The notes under the pieces were generated by a model. The model was not told where the DNA came from. It saw only the letters and a program-made list of their open reading frames with translations, and made no database searches. This document shows positions 25,120-33,580 of a DNA stretch of 64,000 nt, piece by piece. Each line of letters begins with the position of its first letter. Positions within the stretch are counted from its first letter, which is position 1. This stretch comes from Cellulomonas telluris. Lineage in GTDB: Bacteria > Actinomycetota > Actinomycetes > Actinomycetales > Cellulomonadaceae. The position numbers were made by a program, and so were the translations under genes. The stretch spans positions 372,001 to 436,000 of the forward strand of contig NZ_QXFN01000003.1 in the NCBI RefSeq assembly GCF_004886325.1, in the 5' to 3' direction.

Positions 25120-28100
25120 CGGGCGTCGAGGCCGCGGCCGCGTCCACGACGCCCGTCCTGTCGGCCGAGCGGATCGCCACCCTCGTGGGGCAGCACCCGC
25201 CGACCGAGGAGCAGCGGCGCGTCATCGAGGCGCCCCTGCGCCCGTCCCTCGTCGTCGCGGGCGCCGGCTCGGGCAAGACGGAGACGATGGCGGGCCGCGT
25301 CGTGTGGCTGGTGGCGAACGGGCTCGTGGCACCCGAGCAGGTGCTCGGACTGACGTTCACGCGCAAGGCGGCGGGGGAGCTGGCGGAGCGGGTCCGGCGG
25401 CGCCTGCGCGCGCTGGCCCGTGCCGCCGCCCGCGAGGGGGTCGCCCTGCCGACGGGTGCGGACGTGCTCGACGAGCTCGCGCGCCCGCACGTGTCGACCT
25501 ACCACGCGTACGCCGCGAGCCTGGTGTCGGACCACGCGCTGCGCCTGGGGGTCGAGCCCGGTGCCCGCCTGCTCGGCGAGGCCGCCCAGTGGCAGCTCGC
25601 CGCGCAGGTCGTCGAGTCGTGGAGCGGGGACCTGGCGACCGCGGCGGCGACGTCGACCGTGGTGGACGCGGTGCTGTCCCTGTCGGGTGCGCTCGACGAG
25701 CACCTGCTGGACCCGGCGGACGCGCGCACCCGCGTCGAGCAGCTCGCCGCGGACCTCGCGGCGACGCCCGTCGGCGAGGACCGGCGGGCCCCGCGGGCGA
25801 AGGCACGGGACCTGGTCGCCTCCCTCGGCGAGCGGGCGCGGGTGCTCGACCTCGTCGCCGAGTACCGGGCGCGCAAGCGGGCGGCCGAGTCGCTGGACTT
25901 CGGCGACCAGGTCGCGCTCGCGGCGCGCATCGCGCGGGACGCGCCGGAGGTCGGCGCGGGGGAGCGGGCCCGCTACCGCGTGGTCCTGCTCGACGAGTAC
26001 CAGGACACGTCCTACGCCCAGCTCGTGCTGCTGTCGGCGCTGTTCTCCGGCGGCCACCCCGTGACCGCGGTCGGGGACCCGCACCAGTCGATCTACGGCT
26101 GGCGCGGCGCCAGCCCGGGCGGCCTCGCGCGCTTCCCGGAGACGTTCCCCGTGGTGGAGCCCGCGGCGGGCCGGGGCGGCCGCGAGCGGCGACGCCCGGC
26201 GGACGTGGTGGAGCTGTCGACCTCGTGGCGCAACGACGTGGCGGTGCTCGCGGCCGCCAACGTCGTGGCCGCGCCCCTGCGCGCGGCGGGCAGCCGCGTC
26301 GACGTACCGGAGCTGCGACCGCGCCCCGGTGCCGGCACGGGCACGGTGCTGGCGGCCGTCGCCGAGACGGTCGAGGAGGAGGCGGCGACCGTCGCCGCGT
26401 TCGTCGCCGGGCAGTGGCGACCCGGCTCGCACCCGGACGGACGGCGCACGGCGGCCGTGCTGTGCCGCAAGCGGTCGCAGTTCGAGCCGCTGCGGCGGGC
26501 GCTGCGGGCCGAGGGGCTGCCGGTCGAGGTCGTCGGTCTCGGCGGGCTGCTCGCCGCACCGGAGGTCGTCGACCTCGTCGCCGTGCTCCAGGCCGCGCAC
26601 GACCCCACCCGGGGGGACGCGCTCGTGCGGCTGCTCACCGGGGCGCGCACCCGGCTCGGCGCGGCCGACCTGCACGCCCTCGGCGACTGGGCCCGGCAGG
26701 GCGCCCGGACGCATGCGCGCGACCCGCGGGCGGGCGGTGTCGAGGCCGACGTCGTGGACGAGCGCAGCCTCGTCGACGCCCTCGACGACCTCCCTCCCGA
26801 GGGATGGCGCAGCCCTGCAGGCCGCTCCCTCACGCGTGTCGGCCGCGCACGCCTGCGGGAGCTCGCGCACGTCCTGCGCGCGGTGCGGGCGCAGCAGGGG
26901 CTCTCGCTGCCCGAGCTCGTCAACGAGGCCGAGCGCCTCCTGGGCCTCGACATCGAGGTGCAGGCGCGCGCGGACGTCGAGCCGGGCCGTGCGCGCGCCC
27001 ACCTCGACGCGTTCGCCGACGTCGTCGCGGAGTTCGCCCGCGGCGCGGACCGCCCCAGCCTCGGTGCGCTGCTCGCCTGGCTCGAGGCGGCCGACGCGCG
27101 GGAGGACGGCCTCGAGCTGCCCGTCACCGAGCCTGACCCGGACGCGGTGCAGCTCATGACGGTGCACGCCGCCAAGGGCCTGGAGTGGGACGCCGTCGCG
27201 GTCGCCGGCATGGTCGACGGGGGACTGCCGGCGACGCCCGTGCTCGGCCCCGACGGCCCCAAGGACTCCGGCTGGCTCACCGGGCTGGGCGTGCTGCCGT
27301 ACCCCTTGCGCGGCGACGCCGACGACCTGCCGCGGCTCGAGTGCGCCGGTGCCGCCGACGCGAAGGACCTCGCGGAGCGCATCACCCGGTTCACGCACGA
27401 CGCGGGCGAGCACGAGGTCGCCGAGGAGCGCCGGCTCGCCTACGTCGCCGTCACCCGGGCCCGGGACCGCCTGCTGCTCACGGCGGCACGCTGGGCCGAC
27501 GCGAAGGCGCCCCGCCGGGTCTCGCCGTTCCTGACCGAGCTCGTCGACGCGGGCCTCGTCGAGGTGACCGCCTGGGCGGACGAGCCCGCCCCGGACGCGA
27601 CGAACCCCCGCGCCGAGCTCGTGCAGAGCGCCGTCTGGCCCGCGGACCCGTTCGGCCGCGACGGCGCCGCGCCTCGCCGGCCCGCCGTCGAGGCGGCCGC
27701 GGCCGCGGTACTCGCCGCGCTGGACGGCGAGGCCCCGGCCCCCGCCGGCGCCGGCCCGGGGACGGAGCCGCCGCCCGAGGGCGAGGACTGGGACGCCCTC
27801 GCCGACCGGCTCCTCGCCGAGCAGGCCGAGCGGCGCCGCGGCGACGCGCATGTCGCGCTGCCGGCCCACCTGTCGGCGTCGTCGCTCGTCCGGCTCGACG
27901 CGGACGCGGACGCGTTCGCGCTCGGCCTGCGCCGACCCGTGCCGCGCGAGCCGTCCCGGCAGGCCCGGCGCGGCACCGCCTTCCACGCCTGGGTGGAGGC
28001 CTGGTACGGGCGCGCCACCCTCGTCGACCTCGACGACCTGCCGGGCGCGGACGACGACTCCGTGCCCGTGGACGCCGACCAGGCGGAGCTGCGGGCGGCG

Positions 28101-28475
28101 TTCCTGCGCACGCCCTGGGCGCACCGCGCCCCGCTCGCCGTGGAGGTCGACGTCGAGACGACGATCGGCGGGTACGTGCTGCGCTCGCGCATCGACGCCG
28201 TGTTCGCCGACCCGGACCGCCCCGGCACGCCGGGAGCCGTCGTGGTGGTCGACTGGAAGACCGGCGCGCCGCCGACCGACCGCGCCGAGCGGGAGTCGCG
28301 CGCTCTCCAGCTGGCGGTGTACCGGCTCGCGTGGGCGCGCTGGACGGGGACGGACCCGGCTCTGGTGCGGGCCGCGTTCTGCTACGTCGGCGCGGGCGTG
28401 ACCGTCACGCCCGACCGGCTGCCCGACGAGGGGGAGATCGCCGCGCTCCTGGCCGCGGCCGCGCCGGTCGGGTGA
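25116..28475 (+). CDS. adnB: AdnB subunit of the AdnAB helicase-nuclease
   Basis: The 1119-residue partner of AdnA has a complete UvrD/Rep motor: Walker A AGAGSGKTE, LTFTRKAAGELAERV, motif II LLDEYQDTS, GDPHQSIYGWRGA, MTVHAAKGLEWD and VAVTRARDRL. The C-terminal RecB-type nuclease has RIDAVFADP followed by VVVVDWKTG, carrying the catalytic Asp and D-x-K. In mycobacteria AdnB is the leading motor, which fits with the intact motifs here and damaged ones in AdnA. GTG 25116 overlaps the adnA stop, so the subunits are co-translated. The complex acts in the cytoplasm on DNA ends upstream of homologous recombination or single-strand annealing. Confidence 0.95.
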   Translation: MTGVEAAAASTTPVLSAERIATLVGQHPPTEEQRRVIEAPLRPSLVVAGAGSGKTETMAGRVVWLVANGLVAPEQVLGLTFTRKAAGELAERVRRRLRALARAAAREGVALPTGADVLDELARPHVSTYHAYAASLVSDHALRLGVEPGARLLGEAAQWQLAAQVVESWSGDLATAAATSTVVDAVLSLSGALDEHLLDPADARTRVEQLAADLAATPVGEDRRAPRAKARDLVASLGERARVLDLVAEYRARKRAAESLDFGDQVALAARIARDAPEVGAGERARYRVVLLDEYQDTSYAQLVLLSALFSGGHPVTAVGDPHQSIYGWRGASPGGLARFPETFPVVEPAAGRGGRERRRPADVVELSTSWRNDVAVLAAANVVAAPLRAAGSRVDVPELRPRPGAGTGTVLAAVAETVEEEAATVAAFVAGQWRPGSHPDGRRTAAVLCRKRSQFEPLRRALRAEGLPVEVVGLGGLLAAPEVVDLVAVLQAAHDPTRGDALVRLLTGARTRLGAADLHALGDWARQGARTHARDPRAGGVEADVVDERSLVDALDDLPPEGWRSPAGRSLTRVGRARLRELAHVLRAVRAQQGLSLPELVNEAERLLGLDIEVQARADVEPGRARAHLDAFADVVAEFARGADRPSLGALLAWLEAADAREDGLELPVTEPDPDAVQLMTVHAAKGLEWDAVAVAGMVDGGLPATPVLGPDGPKDSGWLTGLGVLPYPLRGDADDLPRLECAGAADAKDLAERITRFTHDAGEHEVAEERRLAYVAVTRARDRLLLTAARWADAKAPRRVSPFLTELVDAGLVEVTAWADEPAPDATNPRAELVQSAVWPADPFGRDGAAPRRPAVEAAAAAVLAALDGEAPAPAGAGPGTEPPPEGEDWDALADRLLAEQAERRRGDAHVALPAHLSASSLVRLDADADAFALGLRRPVPREPSRQARRGTAFHAWVEAWYGRATLVDLDDLPGADDDSVPVDADQAELRAAFLRTPWAHRAPLAVEVDVETTIGGYVLRSRIDAVFADPDRPGTPGAVVVVDWKTGAPPTDRAERESRALQLAVYRLAWARWTGTDPALVRAAFCYVGAGVTVTPDRLPDEGEIAALLAAAAPVG

Positions 28476-28494
28476 GCGGGGCGTGCGGGGGCGC

Positions 28495-29433
28495 CTACAG
28501 CGCCGCGGCGGCCTCGTCCTCGACGCGGGTGTGCTCGTCGAGGTCGTGCAGCATGCCCACCGCGTCGTCGACCACGTCGCGCCGGCCGGCCCGCACGCCG
28601 TGCAGCAGCCAGCGCGCGAGCGCCAGCTCGCCCGCGAGCATCGCGCGGTCGGCCAGGTGCGGGTCGGTCAGCTCGGTGCGCCGCAGCAGGTACGCCTCGA
28701 GGATCGCGTCGACCGCGTCCTGGGGCGCCGCGACGAGCAGCCACGACAGGTCGTCCGCGGGGTCTGCCACCATGGTGCTGCCCCAGTCCAGCACGCCGAC
28801 GACGGCCTCGTCGGCGACGAGCACGTGGGCGCTCGTGAGGTCGCCGTGCACGACCGTCGGGCGGAAGCGCCACAGGGCGACGTCCTCGAGCTGCTCCTCC
28901 CACCGCCGCAGCAGCGTGGGCGGCACGAGTCCCGTGCGGGCGGCCTCGTCCACCTCGGCCTGACGTCGTTCGCGGTAGCTGCCCGCGTCGTACACGGGCA
29001 GGCCCGCGTCCTCCACGACCGCCGTGGGCAGCTCGTGCACGGCGGCCAGCGCCCGCCCCACGGACGCCGCGAGGCCGGGGCCAGGTCGCAACGTCTCCAG
29101 CCGCAGCGGCCGCCCCGCGACCTCGCGGTGCACGCACGCGCGGCCGCCCTCGGGGAGGTGGGCGAACCCGGCGGGGCGCGGCACCGCGAACGGCAGGCGG
29201 CCCTCGTCCACGTGGGGCGCGAGCCCCTCGAGCAGGGCGACCTCGGCCTCGAGCGCCGCTCCCGCGGCCGCGTTCTGCGGCGCGCGCACGACCCACCGGC
29301 GACGCACCGAGTCCACGACGACGGCGACGTCGAAGTCGCCGGCCGCTGCGGTCGGCCGGCGCACGTCGTACGCGTCGAGCCCGGGGATCGCGACGGTCGC
29401 GAGGGCGGCGAGGGCGAGGGGCGAGCGGGTCAC
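28495..29433 (-). CDS. Aminoglycoside/macrolide phosphotransferase-like kinase
   Basis: The 312-residue protein has the APH-family kinase fold: a glycine-poor N-lobe (RRRWVVRAPQNAAAG), hinge region, and the catalytic loop VVHGDLTSAHVLV (HGDLxxxH) followed by the metal-binding VLDWGSTMVADPADDLSWL. These give Asp as base and Asp as metal ligand. The pattern is closest to macrolide 2'-phosphotransferase-type kinases, but as a conserved neighbour of AdnAB and UvrD2 it is more likely a housekeeping small-molecule kinase than a resistance enzyme. GTG 29433 lies 7 nt after TACGCT (leaderless). It converges on adnB. Confidence 0.85.
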   Translation of the reverse strand: MTRSPLALAALATVAIPGLDAYDVRRPTAAAGDFDVAVVVDSVRRRWVVRAPQNAAAGAALEAEVALLEGLAPHVDEGRLPFAVPRPAGFAHLPEGGRACVHREVAGRPLRLETLRPGPGLAASVGRALAAVHELPTAVVEDAGLPVYDAGSYRERRQAEVDEAARTGLVPPTLLRRWEEQLEDVALWRFRPTVVHGDLTSAHVLVADEAVVGVLDWGSTMVADPADDLSWLLVAAPQDAVDAILEAYLLRRTELTDPHLADRAMLAGELALARWLLHGVRAGRRDVVDDAVGMLHDLDEHTRVEDEAAAAL

Positions 29434-29440
29434 GTCCGCC

Positions 29441-29446
29441 AGCGTA
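29441..29446 (-). promoter_or_regulatory. -10 box of the phosphotransferase gene (leaderless)
   Basis: TACGCT on the minus strand, 7 nt before the GTG at 29433. Confidence 0.5.
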
Positions 29447-29579
29447 GGTGGGGTGGCGGCACGAGCCGCGGTGCTGCCCGGGCGTGTTGGAGGTCCGTTT
29501 CGTCCGCCGCGCACACCCGCCGCCGGCCGGTGGGCGTCGCGGGAGGTACCGCGAGGCGGCGCCGGCAGGTGGCCGCGCG

Positions 29580-29585
29580 TAGCGT
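29580..29585 (+). promoter_or_regulatory. -10 box of nudC (leaderless)
   Basis: TAGCGT, 6 nt before the GTG at 29592. The 158-nt gap to the divergent phosphotransferase gene contains only these two promoter cores that I can see. Confidence 0.5.
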
Positions 29586-29591
29586 GACGAC

Positions 29592-30590
29592 GTGACGCCC
29601 GACCTCCTCGCCGACCTCCCGCTCGCCCGCAGCCGCACCGACCGCGCCGCGCTCCTGCGCGAGGACCCCGAGGTGCTGCCGGCCGCCCTCGCCGACGACC
29701 GCACGCGGGTGCTGGTGGTGCGCGACGGCGGCGTGCGCACGGACGGCCCGGACCGGGTGCGCTGGTACGCGCCCGACGAGGCGCGTGCGCAGGCGGCGGC
29801 CGTGCTGGGTCCGGACGGCGCACCGGACGACGCGTGGCTGCTGCTCGGGGCCGAGGACGACGGCGCCCGCGTGCTCGCGCTGCGGCTGCCGGACCGCACG
29901 CCGCCGGCCCCGGTCCCGGGCCCGGCGGACGCGGCGGTGCACGGGGCGCGCCGCCCGGCGGGGGCCGGGCGCGAGGACGACGGGTGGGCGTCCCTGCGCG
30001 TCGTCGGCGCGGCCCTCGACGCCCGGGACGCCGGCCTGGCGACGACGGCCGTGGCGCTCGACGCGTGGCACGACCGCCACCCCCGGTGCCCGCGGTGCGG
30101 AGCGCCGACGCGCAGCGCGCAGGCCGGGTGGTCCCGCGTCTGCGACGTGGACGCCTCGGAGCACTACCCGCGCACGGACCCGGCCGTGATCATGGCCGTG
30201 GTCGACGCCGACGACCGGCTGCTGCTCGGGCACGCGACGGCCTGGCCCGAGGGCCGCTACTCGACCCTCGCGGGGTTCGTCGAGGCGGGCGAGTCGGCGG
30301 AGCAGGCCGTGCGGCGCGAGGTGCGCGAGGAGACCGACGTGGTCGTGGACCGCGTCGAGTACCGCGGGAGCCAGCCGTGGCCGTTCCCGGGCTCGCTCAT
30401 GCTCGGCTACCGCGCCCACGCCGTGCGCACGGAGGTCACGGTCGACGGGCAGGAGATGGCCGCGGCGCGGTGGTTCACCCGGGACGGGCTCGCGGACGAG
30501 GTCCGGGCCGGCACGGTCCTGCTGCCGGGGCGCGCCTCGATCGCCCGCGCGCTCGTGGAGGAGTGGTTCGGCGGGCGGATCGAGGACTGA
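29592..30590 (+). CDS. nudC: NAD(+) diphosphatase (NudC, Nudix hydrolase)
   Basis: NudC hydrolyses NAD(H) to NMN(H) and AMP and can remove NAD caps from RNA. The 332-residue protein has the usual variable N-terminal domain, a zinc ribbon, and a Nudix domain with GFVEAGESAEQAVRREVREET and the NudC-specific SQPWPFPGSLML. In the ribbon only three of four cysteines are present: CPRCG and a later Cys, with Asp where the fourth is usual (VCDVDASEHYPR). Zinc binding may therefore use Asp or be weak. GTG 29592 has a -10 box 6 nt upstream. It converges on the mycoredoxin gene with a 3-nt gap. Confidence 0.94.
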   Translation: MTPDLLADLPLARSRTDRAALLREDPEVLPAALADDRTRVLVVRDGGVRTDGPDRVRWYAPDEARAQAAAVLGPDGAPDDAWLLLGAEDDGARVLALRLPDRTPPAPVPGPADAAVHGARRPAGAGREDDGWASLRVVGAALDARDAGLATTAVALDAWHDRHPRCPRCGAPTRSAQAGWSRVCDVDASEHYPRTDPAVIMAVVDADDRLLLGHATAWPEGRYSTLAGFVEAGESAEQAVRREVREETDVVVDRVEYRGSQPWPFPGSLMLGYRAHAVRTEVTVDGQEMAAARWFTRDGLADEVRAGTVLLPGRASIARALVEEWFGGRIED

Positions 30591-30593
30591 GGC

Positions 30594-30854
30594 TCAGAGC
30601 CCCAGGCGCGCCTTGACCTCGGCGAGAGAGGGGTTCGTCGCGGCCGAGCCGTCGGGGAACACGAGGGTCGGCACCGTCTGGTTGCCCTCGTTCACGGACT
30701 CGACGAACGCGGCCGCGTCGGGCTGCTGCTCGATGTCGACCACGTCGTAGGCGATGCCCGCCGAGTCCATCTGCGTCCGCAGCCGGCGGCAGTAGCCGCA
30801 CCACGTGGTGGAGTACATCGTCACGGTGCCCGGGGCCGGCGTCGTCTGCGTCAT
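30594..30854 (-). CDS. mrx1: Mycoredoxin (glutaredoxin-like)
   Basis: An 86-residue thioredoxin-fold oxidoreductase with the active-site CGYC (STTWCGYCRRLR, about 18-22), cis-Pro loop QTVPTLVF and C-terminal helix. Mycoredoxin-1 reduces mixed disulfides between proteins and mycothiol, the major actinobacterial thiol. The size and sequence match Mrx1 (Rv3198A family). The ATG at 30854 is preceded 6 nt upstream by CAGGCT (30866..30861), giving a plausible leaderless start. It is divergent from uvrD2, an arrangement shared, as I recall, with mycobacteria. Confidence 0.93.
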   Translation of the reverse strand: MTQTTPAPGTVTMYSTTWCGYCRRLRTQMDSAGIAYDVVDIEQQPDAAAFVESVNEGNQTVPTLVFPDGSAATNPSLAEVKARLGL

Positions 30855-30972
30855 GGCGGCAGCCTGCCACGCGCCGCCGACGCCCTGCGCGTCCCCGCAG
30901 GAGGCGTTCGCGCCGGGCGTAGCCGGGGCCCGTGGCCCGCCCTGTCGGTGCCGGCTGCGACACTGGACGGCG

Positions 30973-33048
30973 ATGTCCGCCGACGCCCTCCTCGACGCGC
31001 TGGACCCCGAGCAGCGCGCGGTCGCCACCGCCCTCACGGGGCCCGTCTGCGTGCTCGCCGGCGCCGGCACCGGCAAGACGCGGGCGATCACGCACCGCAT
31101 CGCCTACGGCGTGCGCACGGGCGTGTACCGGCCCGCCTCGGTCCTCGCGGTCACGTTCACCGCGCGTGCCGCGGGCGAGATGCGGGTGCGCCTGCGCGAC
31201 CTGGGCGCGTCGGGCGTGCAGGCCCGGACGTTCCACGCGGCCGCGCTGCGGCAGCTGGGGCACTTCTGGCCCCGGGTCGTGGGCGGTGCGCCGCCCCGGC
31301 TGCTCGAGCAGAAGGCGCCGATCGTGGCGGAGGCGGGCCGCCGGGTGGGCGTCTCGCTCGACCGGGTGTCGGTGCGCGACCTGTCCTCGGAGATCGAGTG
31401 GGCCAAGGTCTCGCTCGTGCCGGCCGACGACTACCAGCGGGCGGCCGAGGCCGTGCGACGCCCGGCACCCGCAGGCCAGGACCCGCAGGTGGTGGCACGC
31501 ATGCTCACGGCCTACGAGGACGTCAAGGCCGAGCGCGGCGTGATCGACTTCGAGGACGTGCTGCTGCTGCTCGCGGCGATGCTCGGCCAGCGCGGCGAGA
31601 TCGCGGAGGAGGTGCGCGCGCAGTACCGGCACCTGGTGGTCGACGAGTACCAGGACGTCAGCCCGCTGCAGCAGCACCTGCTCGAGCAGTGGCTGGGCGG
31701 CCGCCACGACCTGTGCGTGGTCGGCGACCCGAGCCAGACCATCTACTCGTTCGCGGGCGCGAGCCCGCACCACCTGCTGACGTTCACGCGTCGGCACCCG
31801 CGCGCGACCGTCGTCCGCCTGGTCCGCGACTACCGGTCGACGCCGCAGGTCGTCGGCCTGGCCAACCGCGTGCTGACGGCCACCCGCCGTCCCGGTGACC
31901 CGGCGCCGCTGCACCTGGTCGCCCAGCAGCCCGACGGGCCGCCGGTCCGGTTCACGGGGTACGACGACGACGAGGCGGAGGCCGCGGGGGTCGCGGCGCG
32001 GGCGGCGCGGCTCGTCGCGGCCGGCGTGCCGGCGAGCGAGATCGCGGTGCTCTACCGCACCAACGTGCAGGCGGAGGTGTTCGAGCAGGCGCTCGCCGCC
32101 GCCGGTGTGGGGTACCAGGTGCGCGGCGGCGAGCGGTTCTTCTCCCGGCGCGACGTGCGCGACGCGCTCGTGCTGCTGCGCGGCGGCGCGCGCGCCGCCG
32201 ATCCCGACGTGCCGCTCGGGGAGGCCGCGCGTGACGTGCTGCGCTCCGCCGGGTGGGCCCCGGAGCCCCCGGCGGCGCGGGGTGCGGCGCGCGAGCGGTG
32301 GGACGCGATGCAGGCCCTCGTCGGGCTGGCCGACGACCTCGCGGCCGCCCGCGCCGGGGCCACGCTGGTGGACCTCGTCGCGGAGCTCGACGAGCGCGCC
32401 GCCGCCCAGCACGCGCCGACGGTCGACGGGGTCACCCTCGCGTCGCTGCACGCCGCCAAGGGCCTCGAGTGGGACGCGGTCTTCCTCGTGGGCCTGAGCG
32501 ACGGCCTCATGCCCATCTCGCTCGCGCAGACGGACGCCGCCGTGGCCGAGGAGCGCCGGCTGCTGTACGTCGGCGTGACGCGCGCCCGGCGGCACCTCGA
32601 GCTGTCGTACGCGGCCGCGCGGACGCCGGGGTCGCGCGCCGTGCGGCGCCGGTCCCGCTTCCTCGACGGACTCTGGCCGGGGGACGGGGCACGCGGCGGG
32701 CGGGCGACCGCGGCCGGCGTGCGTGCCTGGGTGGCCGGGGCGTCGGACCGGGGCGGAGCGGGGAGCCGGCGGGACGGCTCCGGGGCGGGCGCGCCCGACC
32801 CGGCGGTCCTCGACCGCCTGCGGGCCTGGCGGGCCGGCGTCGCCGCCGAGCGGGGCGTCCCCGCGTTCCGTGTGCTGCCGGACGTCGCGCTCGAGGCGGT
32901 CGCCTCGGCGATGCCCACCGCGCCGGCCGAGCTGCAGCGCGTGCAGGGTCTCGGGCAGACGCGGCTGCGCGAGTACGGGGCCGACCTGCTGCGTGTGGTG
33001 GCCGGGGACGACGTCCTCGTCGGGCGGGGCCGCGCACCCCGCCGCTGA
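30973..33048 (+). CDS. uvrD2: UvrD2-type superfamily 1 DNA helicase lacking the tetracysteine motif
   Basis: The 691-residue helicase has Walker A AGAGTGKT (about 29-36), VTFTARAAGEM, motif II VVDEYQDVS, GDPSQTIYSFAGA, SLHAAKGLEWD and VGVTRARRHLELSY, so the motor looks intact. The C-terminus holds an HRDC-like domain (about 615-680: DRLRAWRAGVAAERGVPAF...VQGLGQTRL). Mycobacterial UvrD2 has a tetracysteine zinc module between motor and HRDC; here the linker (about 560-610) is Gly/Arg-rich and the protein contains no cysteine after the motor. The ATG at 30973 follows GACACT by 8 nt. The next gene is whiB7. Confidence 0.93.
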   Translation: MSADALLDALDPEQRAVATALTGPVCVLAGAGTGKTRAITHRIAYGVRTGVYRPASVLAVTFTARAAGEMRVRLRDLGASGVQARTFHAAALRQLGHFWPRVVGGAPPRLLEQKAPIVAEAGRRVGVSLDRVSVRDLSSEIEWAKVSLVPADDYQRAAEAVRRPAPAGQDPQVVARMLTAYEDVKAERGVIDFEDVLLLLAAMLGQRGEIAEEVRAQYRHLVVDEYQDVSPLQQHLLEQWLGGRHDLCVVGDPSQTIYSFAGASPHHLLTFTRRHPRATVVRLVRDYRSTPQVVGLANRVLTATRRPGDPAPLHLVAQQPDGPPVRFTGYDDDEAEAAGVAARAARLVAAGVPASEIAVLYRTNVQAEVFEQALAAAGVGYQVRGGERFFSRRDVRDALVLLRGGARAADPDVPLGEAARDVLRSAGWAPEPPAARGAARERWDAMQALVGLADDLAAARAGATLVDLVAELDERAAAQHAPTVDGVTLASLHAAKGLEWDAVFLVGLSDGLMPISLAQTDAAVAEERRLLYVGVTRARRHLELSYAAARTPGSRAVRRRSRFLDGLWPGDGARGGRATAAGVRAWVAGASDRGGAGSRRDGSGAGAPDPAVLDRLRAWRAGVAAERGVPAFRVLPDVALEAVASAMPTAPAELQRVQGLGQTRLREYGADLLRVVAGDDVLVGRGRAPRR

Positions 33049-33099
33049 GTGCGTCGCGCCGCTCCTCGGAACGGGCGTCGGATCGTCAGACGGGCGGGT

Positions 33100-33131
33100 C
33101 GAGAAACTTCTTCGGCGGTTCTCGTTTAATT
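33100..33131 (+). terminator. Possible terminator downstream of uvrD2
   Basis: A short hairpin cgagaa (33100-33105) with ttctcg (33119-33124) is followed by TTTAATT. The stem is only about 6 bp, and the T-rich part is also the AT element of the whiB7 promoter. Confidence 0.35.
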
Positions 33132-33163
33132 CCTTGTGACGTGCCTCGCGGCGCCCCTAGGGT
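33125..33163 (+). promoter_or_regulatory. whiB7 promoter with WhiB7-type AT-rich element
   Basis: -35 TTGTGA (33134-33139), 18-nt spacer, -10 TAGGGT (33158-33163). The AT-rich TTTAATT (33125-33131) lies 2 nt upstream of the -35, the position where the WhiB7 AT-hook binds at autoregulated promoters. In this GC-rich DNA the element stands out. Confidence 0.7.
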
Positions 33164-33233
33164 GGTCCACGTCCTTGATCACGAGGTGCTGCCCGACCAG
33201 GCGGCGCCGTCCCGGAAGGAGGTGGGTGCAGAG

Positions 33234-33437
33234 ATGGAGAGCATGACGATGACCGGCATCGCCGTCACGCAGCACGCGTACGCGCGGACGCTCGCGCCCA
33301 CCCCCGTCAAGTTCCGGGGCGCAGCTGTGCCCGCAGCAGGGTGCGTCCGTGGGGGCTTTGCGCCCACTGCAGCGACGCCTGCCCGCCGTCGGCGCACTGC
33401 CACGTCCGGCATCGATCTGCGACACAGGACTCTGTAA
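33234..33437 (+). CDS. Upstream ORF (uORF) in the whiB7 leader
   Basis: A 67-codon frame from ATG 33234 to TAA 33435-33437, preceded by AGGAGG with an 11-nt gap; ATGs at 33243 and 33249 are also in frame. The product (beginning MESMTMTGIAVTQHAYARTL) matches no family I know. It uses codons rare in this genome (TTT, GCA, GCT, CGA, AGG), suggesting that RNA structure rather than the peptide is selected. Its stop lies 21 nt before a strong intrinsic terminator. In mycobacteria and Streptomyces whiB7/wblC leaders have a uORF through which ribosome-targeting drugs relieve termination; this one fits that role. Confidence 0.6.
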   Translation: MESMTMTGIAVTQHAYARTLAPTPVKFRGAAVPAAGCVRGGFAPTAATPARRRRTATSGIDLRHRTL

Positions 33438-33471
33438 GCCACACGCGCACGGCGTGACGGCCGCGGAGTCC
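33427..33471 (+). promoter_or_regulatory. Candidate antiterminator helix in the whiB7 leader
   Basis: GGACTCT (33427-33433) can pair with GGAGTCC (33465-33471; six canonical pairs and one G-U), which would break the left arm of the terminator. The first strand lies just before the uORF stop and would be covered by a terminating ribosome but free when a ribosome stalls earlier. Inferred by eye; no folding energy was calculated. Confidence 0.45.
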
Positions 33472-33500
33472 GATCCGGATCCGCGGCCTTCTCATTTCTC
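33459..33500 (+). terminator. Intrinsic terminator (attenuator) upstream of whiB7
   Basis: Stem ggccgcgga (33459-33467) with tccgcggcc (33480-33488), extended inside by tccg/cgga across a one-base bulge, followed by TTCTCATTTCT. It lies 80 nt before the whiB7 start, so it acts as a premature terminator. Confidence 0.8.
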
Positions 33501-33580
33501 CGGCTCCTCGCCGGGTTGAGCGGCCCGTCGATCCGACCTCGACGCACCACAGCTCAACCGAGGATCACCAGGAGGACATC

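Noticed and set aside
28495-29433. Phosphotransferase as an antibiotic-resistance gene
   Set aside because: The APH-like kinase lies in a conserved housekeeping block and the family is broad; sequence alone does not support a resistance label.
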